Source of the DNA: Pigoraptor vietnamica
Taxonomy: Eukaryota > Opisthokonta > Filasterea
DNA length: 30,249 nt
NCBI GenBank assembly: GCA_943704525.1
Contig: CALSCQ010002015.1
Location: forward strand, 1 to 30,249
Reading direction: 5' to 3'
Shown: piece after piece, positions 20,401 through 30,249 of the stretch
Layout of the letters: each line of letters opens with the position of its first letter
Numbering within the stretch: position 1 is the first letter of the stretch
The notes under the pieces: model-generated
What the model was told of the DNA's origin: nothing
The model's database searches: none
Seen by the model: only the letters and a program-made list of their open reading frames with translations
Made by a program: the position numbers and the translations under genes

Positions 20401-23326
20401 CCGTCTTGAGGGGCTTGATGATGCTGAAGCTGTCGCACGGCGAGATGGCAGACGACAATGTGGCCCGTTCTGTTCAGCGCACGAGAGTGTCAGACGCAAG
20501 AACAACAAGGGGGAAAACGCGGGTTAGGGTTAGGGTTAGGGACGGTGGCGGCGCCCTTTTGCTCACCGGTGCTGGAAGGAGAGGAGGCGCGGCTCGTCCT
20601 TAGCCATGATGAACGACCCGCAGCCCGTCTCGAGGTAGTTGCGCATCGCAAGCGTGTGCGACGTCTGCAGGAAGAGTGCCGGGATGACCGTCGTCACGTT
20701 GCGCGCGAGAAGGTCAGCGCGGCAGTACCCGAGTAGCCGACAAGCCGTCGCGTTAACGTCGAGAATCGCACCCTCCTGCGCATTTTCGAGAGGCACAAAA
20801 CGTGAGGGCAGTGTGACGGCCAAACACCAGAGCAACATACCACAGAGCCATCACCACACTCGGCACGCTTCCACGGACGCACCTTGCGGAACGCGCCGCT
20901 GACGGTGAGCGACGCGGCGTTGTCGTCCAGCATGGCCATGGACAGCGCGGGTCCCTCCGTCTGCGCGCCCTCCTTGATAGCAGCCCCCTTCGTTGCGTCA
21001 TCGTCCGAGTGCGGGTCCTCGCCACTGTAGGCCTCCGTCTCGCGCACCTCAAACTCGGCTGCCTTGTCGAGAAGCTCCTCGCCGTAGTACGTGTTGTTCA
21101 TAACGTTGAGCTGGAAGCCGGCATACCTGTCGGTGGTGCGATGGGGATCTGATGAGCACGCAGCAAGCCGGACGTGCGTGTGGTCCTGCGTGCGTGGGTG
21201 CGTGACACTTACGCCCTCAACAGCTGCGGGCTCTCTGGGTTAATGCACATGAGCTTCTCGTAGCTGGCCTGCGCCGTCGTCACCGCTTTTGTGATTCGCG
21301 CGGAAATTTGATGCAGACGGACGAGGCGCGGCGTGCGCTGGATCATCTCGGTCCAGAAGGCCAGCTGCAGCGCAACGCAGCGCGGCATCGCCACACGCGC
21401 GACACAGTGACTGAACCGCACACAAGCGTAAAACCAGCAAAACTCGACACCAAGAACGCGCACCTGTGCCTTTATGGCCTTGCTCTGGCTGCGCTTCGCA
21501 TCGCCCATGTGCGCCTGAAATAAAGAAAAGAGACAAGAGTCAGCACCTGCATACACACGCCCCGGCCTTTTCGTCGTCTCACCTGGAACTCAACAAACGC
21601 CATGACGTGCCTCGATCCCGACGAGAACTCATCACTGATCATCATGCGGCGGCGGTAGACGACGTTCTGGATGTCGAGTGGCGCCTTGGCCGAGTTGGCC
21701 TTGTCAAACTGCGCCGTCGCCATGCCCTTGTTGCACTGGTAGATGAGGAAAAAGTGGCCCCAGAACAGCCGAAGAAGCGAGCTCTCGGGAAACTTGTTGG
21801 CCGCCGCAATGAACATGTCGTTGACTGCAGCGTACGCCGCCTTGGCCTTGACTGCCTCGGCGTCGACGAGCTCGCCGGGGGGTGTCATGAGGAGCCCGTT
21901 GTCCTCAAGGTAGAAGCGCACCTGCGCGGGCGAGCAAAGGAGGCGTGTCACACACGCACACGACGATATGCACGCACACACATTCGCGCACACAAGCTCT
22001 GCACGTGAACGCACCTTGAGTTCGACCTCGGGGACATAGCGGATCCGGTTCATCGACATGGCCGTGATCGAGTTGCGGCGCATGCGGCACGCAACCACGC
22101 AGAGCACGACGACGCCGGGGACGGTGATGAAGAACATGTAGAAGACGTCCGCCGAGTGGTGGTCGCCGAACAGGCCCGCGAACAGGAGGCAGAGCGCGGC
22201 CCACTCGAACACCCACGCGACGCACGCGTGCAGCACGGTGAGGCGGTAGTTGTGGTACGGCAGAAACATCGTAAAGGCGATGGCCATCGCGAGGCCGGCA
22301 ATGTTCACGGAGGCGATAAGTACCCACGGGTTGACGTCCTCGTTTGTCACGTGGTAGATAATCGTGAGCGCGGCCTGCAGTGGCAAAAGGAATGGGCGTC
22401 AGTCACGTCGGTTACGCCGTTACAGTCCGACGCCACGCAGTGCAAAGCAAAGAGAGCACATAAAGGCGCGCACCTTGACGAGGAGGAAGAGGAGATCGAC
22501 GCGCGCGTGCGCACGGGAGAGCGCGTCCTTCTTGGTTGGGTCTTGCTCGTAGAAGCTCGCGACGACGATCGAAGCAAAGCCCATAAAGACGAAGCCGAAC
22601 GCGAGGGCAAGCGCCTTCTGCACGAGAGCCACGGCGTCGCCGCTGGACCAGCACGGCGAGTCCTCGCAGCCGATGCGAGACGACAACATGGCGATAATGG
22701 GGATGAAGCACACGGTGGTCACGAGGCCGCCGACGAGGCGGAGCAGCTTGAGCGCCTGAGACATGAAGGCAAGGAAAGCAGAGTCAGCAGTGGTGTTCGG
22801 CAAAAGCGGGCAGCAAAGATCCGGCTGCACTCACCCATAGGAAACGAAGGCGCCCCCGCGAGAAGAGATAGCTGATCATGACGAAGAGAACGAGGGCGAC
22901 AATGCCGACTACTATGCCAAGGGCAATGTAGAAGACGACGACGTGTCCGCGGACAAAGTACTCGATGTTGGCGTAGTTGCAGAGCGCGGCAAACCAGCGC
23001 ATGGAGCCGTACGACCACGGCAGGTGGTGCTGCGGGCGGAACAACGCGAGTTAGAAATCGCTCGACGCACGCGTGGACGACAGATAGGGACAGGCCGCGC
23101 CGTGCCACGCACCGTGATGGAGAAAGGGGAATTCGAGCAGCTGGAGGAGTTCGACGACCGTCGCAAAGACAATGACGAACGTTCCGTGGCGGGCATCCTT
23201 GCCCATCACAAACAGCACGCCGAAAAGCCCCGACTTGACGCGCTCCCACCACGACTGCTTCGTCTTGTCGCCGCCGTTAATCCACGGGACGTGCTGCTGC
23301 GAGCTGCCCTCGGCGGCGTCGGCCAT
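17429..23326 (-). CDS. TmcB-like multi-pass membrane protein with PAS domain; reading frame broken in several places
   Basis: About 13 exons in order: 23113-23326, 22835-23029, 22474-22755, 22015-22374, 21583-21921, 21464-21514, 21213-21364, 20883-21126, 20567-20775, 20271-20469, 19646-20183, 19089-19537 and about 17429-19009 (or from 18983), giving ~1,600 codons. The first ~230 residues hold seven hydrophobic helices after a VPWIN start. A cytoplasmic part leads to a PAS domain in exon 9 (ILDVNATACRLLGY, then ARNVTTVIPALF and ETGCGSFIM), followed by HRTGHI and YILLDAQGNIASF. A Ser/Arg-rich linker, three or four more helices and the C-terminal block RMLLLI follow. This order fits the TmcB/TmcC-like proteins of Dictyostelium, ciliates and oomycetes, thought to be sensory membrane proteins. 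Exons 2-9 join cleanly. Frame breaks occur at intron 1, about 20.45, 20.0, 19.2, 18.72, 18.45 and 17.47 kb, plus an in-frame TAG at 17595-17597. It is either a young pseudogene or a stretch of sequence error. Confidence 0.72.
20521..20541. repeat. Interstitial telomere-type repeat, (GGGTTA)3 plus GGG
   Basis: Three perfect GGGTTA units plus GGG lie in the small intron (20470-20566) just after the PAS-encoding exon of the TmcB-like gene. TTAGGG is the commonest eukaryotic telomere repeat and may be this organism's own, but three units alone do not prove it. Confidence 0.85.
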
Positions 23327-24913
23327 CTTTGTCAATCAGTTAGTAGCCGGCTGGCAGAAAGCTCGGACAGTTCCGTTCAACCGGTACTACTTTGCACCAC
23401 CGGATTAGATTTGCGGGCGTCTACTGATTCGCTTTGAGTCGGGAGGAAAGATGCGGCCGGCGTTGCGGTGCCGGGGATGGTGCCTTGGGAACAACACCGG
23501 CCGCGGTTAGAATGGCCCCGGACGACTCCAGCGCGGCCAAAGTGTGAGAGTGCGAGGAAAAGGGGTCTCGTGGGGAAAATGGGAGAAGGGAAACCAGGGA
23601 GATGTGGCGAAATAAAAGGCGGCAAGGCAACCCGGGTGTGAGGGTAATTGTAAAATAACCGAAAAAAAGCTTACGAAAAGTCGGATCGAGCGCGAAACAA
23701 ATTGGGGACGGAACGTTCGACGGCGGAATCGGTGCGAATTTCGACACGTGCGCAGTGCACCCCCACCCGATTGCGGGTGCCAAAGAACGCCAACAAAAAG
23801 AGAGGGGCAAAACGGAGGCAATGTGGCTCAACTGAAACTGAAAGCCGCTGACGTGACAGATAAACAGACGCAGAGGAGAATTATAAGAAAGACGGCTTCC
23901 TTTGCCGCAGGGAGCATCCCAGCACGGCACTCTGTCCGCTGGCACCGGCGACACCGCGGCCACACCTGCCGGCTGACACCCCCTGACCGACGCTGACTGA
24001 CCGGCACACCAACACACATTCCGTCTCTCTCACGGCTTGTCACACAAACACACTCACAGTCACACAAACCGACACATACCGACACACACACGTGACACAT
24101 GAGCCTCGACAGACACCCGTCCGGCTCACCTGAGAAGACACACCAACCTGAATGCACTGAAGACAAGTGCACCGGCGGGGAATGCAGTCGACAATTTTGG
24201 CCGCCGGCGTCAGTGGTCGCAATGCACGGTCGAGCACGGTCCGCGGGGCGTCCGACGATATGCACACAGGCGGGCGCCGGCGTTGCCCGAAGTGTTGGAG
24301 ATAATCAGTTGCACTCCGTCCCGCACTGCCAGCATCCCGCCGGCGCCAGTCACCGACGCAGTCGTGAACACTGGCACGCAATGCCGGACCGAAGAGTCCA
24401 TGATGGGGCGACCATTTTGTCGGGCTCGGCAATAGTTACCCCGGCCGGCCCCAGTTAATGTGGAATGCTCCATGCGATGCGTTCACACACTGCCGGCCGG
24501 CTTGGTCTATCGGTATTGGAGCGCACTAATGCCACTTCTCGCCGGCATGCAGTCAGTCTGTCTGTGGCCGGTTGCCCGTACATATGGAGGGGTTGTCGAC
24601 ACCCGGCGCTCCCAGGTCGATGCCTAAATGCACAAGAGTATGGGCATGTCGGTGTGTGTGCCGGTGTGCCGGTGTGTGCATGTGTATATGTGTGAGTTTT
24701 GGGTGTGCCCGTGTGTGTGTGTACCTTTGTGTGTCACGGTGCGGTGCGAGTCGCTAGTGGCAGTGTGTGTGTGTGTGCCGTGTGTGTGTGCGTCACGGTA
24801 TGTGTGTCTGTATCAGTGTCGGTGCCGGTGTGTGTGTGTGCGCGCGCGCGTGTGTGTGTGTGTCGGTGTCAGACTGTGTGTGCCAGTGTGTGTCAGTGTG
24901 GGTGCCGCCGTGC

Positions 24914-24951
<38 letters not shown>

Positions 24952-25389
24952 CGTGCCAGTGTGTGTGTGTCGGTGTGTGTGTGTACACGGGGTGCGAGTC
25001 GGGGTGTGCCAGTGTGTGTGTGTGTGTATGTTTGTGTGTGTGTGTGTGCGCGCGTCTGTGTGCACTGCAAGTATGTGCGTGTGTGTGTGCATGTGTGTGT
25101 GCGTTAGTGTATGCGTGTGTGTGCGCGCGCGCGTGTGTGCCAGTGTGTGTGTGCCGTGCACGTCGGTGTGTGTACGTATATCAGTGGTACGCGCCGTGTG
25201 CGTCGGCGTTCGTGTTTACGTGAGTGTGTCTTGTCTGCCAAGTGCCCGTACATGACGAGCGATGTTCAAAACATCCTAGCCAAATTTCGGAATTTTTGCC
25301 GTCTGACGATTGCATTTAGATATGACCTGGGCGCCTGACTTTATATTTTATCTCGGCAACAAACGATTCCCATTCACTTTTCGTCAAAC
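23327..25389. other. 2.1 kb intergenic spacer
   Basis: It lies between the divergent starts of the TmcB-like gene (-) and the aminotransferase gene (+). The first half is ordinary non-coding sequence with CA-rich stretches at about 24020-24095 and GCCGGC patches at about 24430-24560. The second half is the TG-rich field listed separately. A long minus-strand frame at about 23421-24017 shows no family features and no good splice context, so it is not called. Confidence 0.5.
24645..25220. repeat. ~0.58 kb TG-rich field, degenerate microsatellite
   Basis: GTGTG runs are interrupted every 10-30 bp by GTGCC, TCGGTG, TCACGG, CGCGCG and similar short words. It is not a pure dinucleotide tract. It ends about 170 bp before the aminotransferase start. 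The open frames through it are Cys/Val artefacts of the repeat. Confidence 0.9.
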
Positions 25390-27180
<1,791 letters not shown>

Positions 27181-28040
27181 AGCTGGCGAATACACCAAGT
27201 GACACAAGCACGGTGTAAGCATGCCTTGTATGAATGGTTAGCAACGAAAGGGCAAATGAATGGCTCTGGGACAAAAAGTGGCACTGGGATCGCCTCGGGG
27301 AACGCAAGTAGACAGACGCAAAAGAGGCAATGAACTTCCCCGCCCGCGAGGCCGCCGATGCGGCCACCAAAACGTCCGGTCCGTTCGAGCAAGAGGAGCA
27401 CCCCGTAGTTGTGGCCTACAGGCTTGTCCCAACGGGATGCAATACTCTCGGAGCCGACCAACTACATGATCACGCTGCTGAGCCGTCAGGCACAGTCTCG
27501 GTCGAGAAACATGCGTAGCGGACGCTTAACAACAGCCTGCTCGTCCGCACTGTTGACTCCCGCCTGATGCGGCCGGACTGCTGTCGAGTGCCGGCCCCGG
27601 TCGCCGCCGGCCGGGTCGGCCCGGCACCGGCAATGCGCGCCGATGTCAGTAACTGGCCGGCTTGCCTCAAACAGCAACGCGACCAGAAGCACGACGCTTG
27701 TCCTTGCGCTTCGCCGTGCCGTCTAGTGCGCTGAGGATATGCGACAGGAATAAATAATGGGCGATGAAACGAGCAGCCGCAGTGATGGAGAAAGCACGCG
27801 CCCCAAGTACGGTGAGACCAACAAGTCGACGGACGGCTGCCACTGCTTCAAGCGTCACGGTGATTCACGTGATCAAACCAATGTTTTCCCTCTTCCGTGA
27901 CTTATGCCGTGCGTGCGTCACGGCACACAAATGCATCCTTTCCGAAGGTGCTTTCATTAATCTCCCTCTCACAGGCACGTCGGACGCAGCACGACTGATC
28001 TGCTGAACTACTTAGAAGGCAGGCGCTCTGAGTATTCGGC
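27181..28040. other. Intergenic spacer
   Basis: No confident gene was found. A 62-codon plus-strand frame with ATG at 27330 (MNFPAREAADAATKTSG, ending TAG at 27518) and a 63-codon minus-strand frame at 27667-27858 are open but match nothing I know. A GCCGGC-rich patch lies at about 27570-27662. CACGTG at 27866-27871 lies 170 bp upstream of the next gene. Confidence 0.45.
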
Positions 28041-28673
28041 ATGGCGTCTATTGTAAGCGCTGCCCTCGTGGGCGTTCTTCTTATGATTTACCAAGCGACT
28101 GCGTCTTCAGTGGACCCCGCTGTCCTTTCGATTGCATCGGCAAATGAGTCGGCGACAGTGCGTGTCAGCGGAACCGGCAAATCTCTCATTCTGGACGCGG
28201 GCGAGAAGGGAAAAGTCGTCGTCTCCAACATAACACTGCTTAAGCTGGGATACGACACGCAAGTTCATGCACTCCCTGGGCTCACGAACTTGACGGCGAA
28301 GGCGTCGAAGGACGTTTCCACCATTCGCATCCTTCGGCAAGCCGGAGGATTCGTGAACATGCAAGTGCGGCTCATCATCCGGACCGACCTCTGGGACTAC
28401 CCGGCGGGCCGACTGACCGGCGTCCGTGTCGCCATTCCAGAATACCTCGAGCCACTTTACGACGCGGCAGGGGGCATCGGCACCGACTTTGCCAAGCTGT
28501 ACCCATGGTACGGCGACGGAAAGTTTCTGACGAGCTATTTCCTGTTGAGCAAGAATCGGGCCAAGGACGAACGCGGCCTGTTCATCAACTTCTTTAACGC
28601 CACGCTCGATGCCTACGACGTGCATGGCATAACGAACGTTGTGTCGTTTAGTTTTTCGTACTCGCTCGCGTAA
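28041..28673 (+). CDS. Small secreted protein of unknown function
   Basis: This is a single-exon frame of 210 residues from an ATG with G at -3. The first ~21 residues form a clear signal peptide (MASIVSAALVGVLLMIYQ, then ATASS as a likely cleavage region). The mature part has no other membrane helix and no Cys, but has several N-glycosylation sequons (NES, NIT, NLT, NAT), which fits secretion. It alternates beta-type stretches (VRVSGTGKSLILDAG, KVVVSNITLLKLG) and ends with VVSFSFSYSLA. No family was recognised. The high proportion of third-position G/C and the lack of stop codons support coding status. The short length without introns contrasts with most neighbours. Confidence 0.65.
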   Translation: MASIVSAALVGVLLMIYQATASSVDPAVLSIASANESATVRVSGTGKSLILDAGEKGKVVVSNITLLKLGYDTQVHALPGLTNLTAKASKDVSTIRILRQAGGFVNMQVRLIIRTDLWDYPAGRLTGVRVAIPEYLEPLYDAAGGIGTDFAKLYPWYGDGKFLTSYFLLSKNRAKDERGLFINFFNATLDAYDVHGITNVVSFSFSYSLA

Positions 28674-29884
28674 ATGCGGTTGGTGCGGTGCTGCAGTTTG
28701 TTGCGGCCGACTAATATGAACTCTGCCCAGCAGTTAAGGGCTACTCCGCCCGGGTCTGTCCCACGGCACTGAGCCCCTGTTGACACGGCAGCACTCACCC
28801 CGGCCGACACGACAAGCACCCGCATCTCCCGGATGTGTGCATGTGTAAAGCTGCAAAAAAAGACTCATGGCACACGCAAACAAGTATACGTCAACTCGGT
28901 CCACGTAAGCGCCAGTCCCGCCGGCGATGGCCGTTGCCCGGCCCATGGCTCGCGCAGCTCCATTACTGGCACTGATTAGTAGTGTTCCAATGCGATGGAT
29001 TCCACGTGCACACACGCGTTCACTCACTCTGAGCTGCCCCGACACGAAGCCGGTGACCGATATCAGCGACCGCCATCACGACATAGCAAACACTATGATC
29101 CCGGTGTCCAGCAGTGTGCCCGCATCTCAGTCGCGCACTTATCGTTCATTCGAAGGATTTCACGCACCGACCCCGCCATTTTCTCCGCATGCCACATTCC
29201 GACCGGCCTCGGCTGATCGTCACACATGCACAGTATAGCAGTCCTTTCCCGCACTGGCTTGTGCCGACTTGTCGTCCATTCGACGGAGCGTGCACCTGTC
29301 TGCGGCCGATGAAACTACCAAATCACCGACGGCCACCGTCATACACGGCCCATTCACAGTGCCGGCCGAGTCGGCCGGCACTCTCATCGGTTCACTGTGT
29401 CCGGCCGGTTGATGAATCCGCGCACCGTCCGACTCGGCGATACCACAGCGTTGCCCGGACCCGTCCACACGTATTGCAATGACCAATGTCCGCGCCTCTC
29501 GTTCACTTGTCGCCCAGTCGATAAATCCCACACGCGCATCGTCGTTATTGTGGCTCGATGAGTGAAGGTTTTGAACCTTCGGACGTGCGTTGTCACGTGA
29601 CATTCTTTTCGGCCAATCAGAACACTGGCACACGGAGGTGTCAACAACGGACGTGTGAATGTCCACCACACACACTCTCACTCTCCCTCTCTTCCATCCC
29701 CCTTGTCGCCCCGCTCTCTTCCATTCTGTGAGAAGAGAGTGCGTAGCTGTTAGTGCGTCTCCCGCGGGCAATTTAGTGACTCAGTGGAGTTGTCAAACGC
29801 ATACACTCGAGCACCGCAGGGGTGCGTGTAAAGCAACCACACAACCTCCGTTCGCGTGCTCGAGCGCCTTTGCGATCTTCGACA
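28674..29884. promoter_or_regulatory. Spacer and promoter region of the ABC transporter gene
   Basis: No supported gene was found. It contains a 25 bp perfect palindrome at 29358-29382, a GCCGGC-rich patch around it, a 7 bp stem hairpin at 29564-29580 (GAAGGTT / AACCTTC), and TCACGTGA centred on 29594-29599. Pyrimidine-rich sequence at 29680-29720 lies about 170 bp before the ATG. Regulatory roles are inferred from position only. Confidence 0.4.
29358..29382. repeat. 25 bp perfect palindrome with GCCGGC arms
   Basis: Arms AGTGCCGGCCGA (29358-29369) and TCGGCCGGCACT (29371-29382) are exact inverted copies around one central G. The next outer bases do not pair. It could be a protein-binding dyad or a cruciform-prone site. 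Confidence 0.95.
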
Positions 29885-30089
29885 ATGGCGGACACCGAGC
29901 CCCTCCTTGGGGCGACGGACCAAGAGTACACTGGCCCGATCAACGTGATGGCGGACGACAGTGTGCCTCCCGTGCGCATTAGCGTGACGAACCTCTCTTA
30001 CGCGATCGACGGGAAGGACATTCTCAAGGACATCACGTGCGAACTGCGCCCAGGCCGCCTCGTCGCTCTCATGGGACCGTCTGGTGCCG
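29885..30089 (+). CDS. ABCG-type half transporter, first exon only (cut by window end)
   Basis: The ATG at 29885 opens a 68-codon exon that ends in phase 1 at a GTGGGT donor after 30089. Following an acidic start (MADTEPLLGATDQEY) come VRISVTNLSYAI, KDILKDITCELRPGRLVALM and GPSGAG, the first six residues of the Walker A motif GPSGAGK(T/S). The nucleotide-binding domain comes first and close to the N-terminus, as in ABCG/White half transporters that move lipids, sterols or xenobiotics across membranes. The intron falls inside Walker A, so the Lys and Thr/Ser must come from the next exon. Signature, Walker B and membrane domains lie beyond the window. The dileucine-like EPLL near the start could be a sorting signal. 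Confidence 0.85.
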
Positions 30090-30118
30090 GTGGGTTTGCT
30101 TGTGGGGTCGTGAGTTAA

Positions 30119-30249
<131 letters not shown>

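Noticed and set aside
23421-24017. A ~200-codon minus-strand frame in the large spacer
   Set aside because: Composition is Pro/Ser/Phe-rich with no domain, no signal and no neighbouring exon with matching phase.
27330-27518. A 62-codon plus-strand frame with an ATG in reasonable context
   Set aside because: Too short and featureless to call. It could be a small gene or first exon, but nothing supports it beyond being open.

Overview
The window is nuclear DNA from a GC-rich, intron-rich unicellular eukaryote. Most genes are split by GT-AG introns whose donors are nearly all GTGNGT. Long (TG)n tracts are common, and there is a (GGGTTA)3 telomere-type run inside an intron. The gene content (a tubulin-tyrosine-ligase-like protein, a LEKR1-like coiled-coil protein, a TmcB-like membrane PAS protein) suits a free-living, probably ciliated or flagellated protist. 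The lineage cannot be fixed from sequence alone. No viral, retroelement or DNA-transposon gene was recognised, and there is no CRISPR array.

Layout. 1-1149: non-coding, with small repeats. 1150-2847 (-): intronless membrane-anchored TTL-like protein. 3151-3225 (-): tRNA-like element with boxes A and B and a T-run. 3692-6944 (+): secreted leucine-rich-repeat protein in which each repeat is a separate 72-75 bp phase-2 exon, followed by EGF-like cysteines. 7684-10657 (-): five-exon coiled-coil protein with a LEKR1-type N-terminus. 10658-11096: divergent promoter with a duplicated TGACGT-bearing segment. 11097-12496 (+): two-exon, probably mitochondrial single-pass protein. 12730-13835 (-): four-exon unknown protein whose last splice acceptor has been tandemly duplicated. 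13836-15102: GCCGGC-rich spacer. 15103-16247 (-): four-exon coiled-coil protein with an in-frame triplicated heptad. 16248-17428: minisatellite and microsatellites. 17429-23326 (-): large TmcB-like multi-pass PAS protein of about 13 exons, with several frame breaks. 23327-25389: spacer with a 0.6 kb TG-rich field. 25390-27180 (+): four-exon class I/II PLP aminotransferase. 28041-28673 (+): small secreted unknown protein. 29885 to the end (+): first exon of an ABCG-type transporter, cut by the window edge inside a (TG)n intron.

The genes do not form an operon or an obvious pathway. Two themes recur: surface or secreted and membrane sensing proteins (LRR-EGF, TmcB-like, TTL-like, small secreted protein, ABC transporter), and coiled-coil or cytoskeletal proteins (LEKR1-like, heptad-repeat protein). 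The most striking structures are the LRR exon cassette array, the tendency of intronic (TG)n tracts to lie on the sense strand just after the 5' splice site, the perfect 53 bp duplication of a splice acceptor, and the cluster of frame breaks in the TmcB-like gene. All intron coordinates were worked out by hand from splice consensus, frame continuity and protein-family expectation. They should be read as models, not transcript-supported facts.
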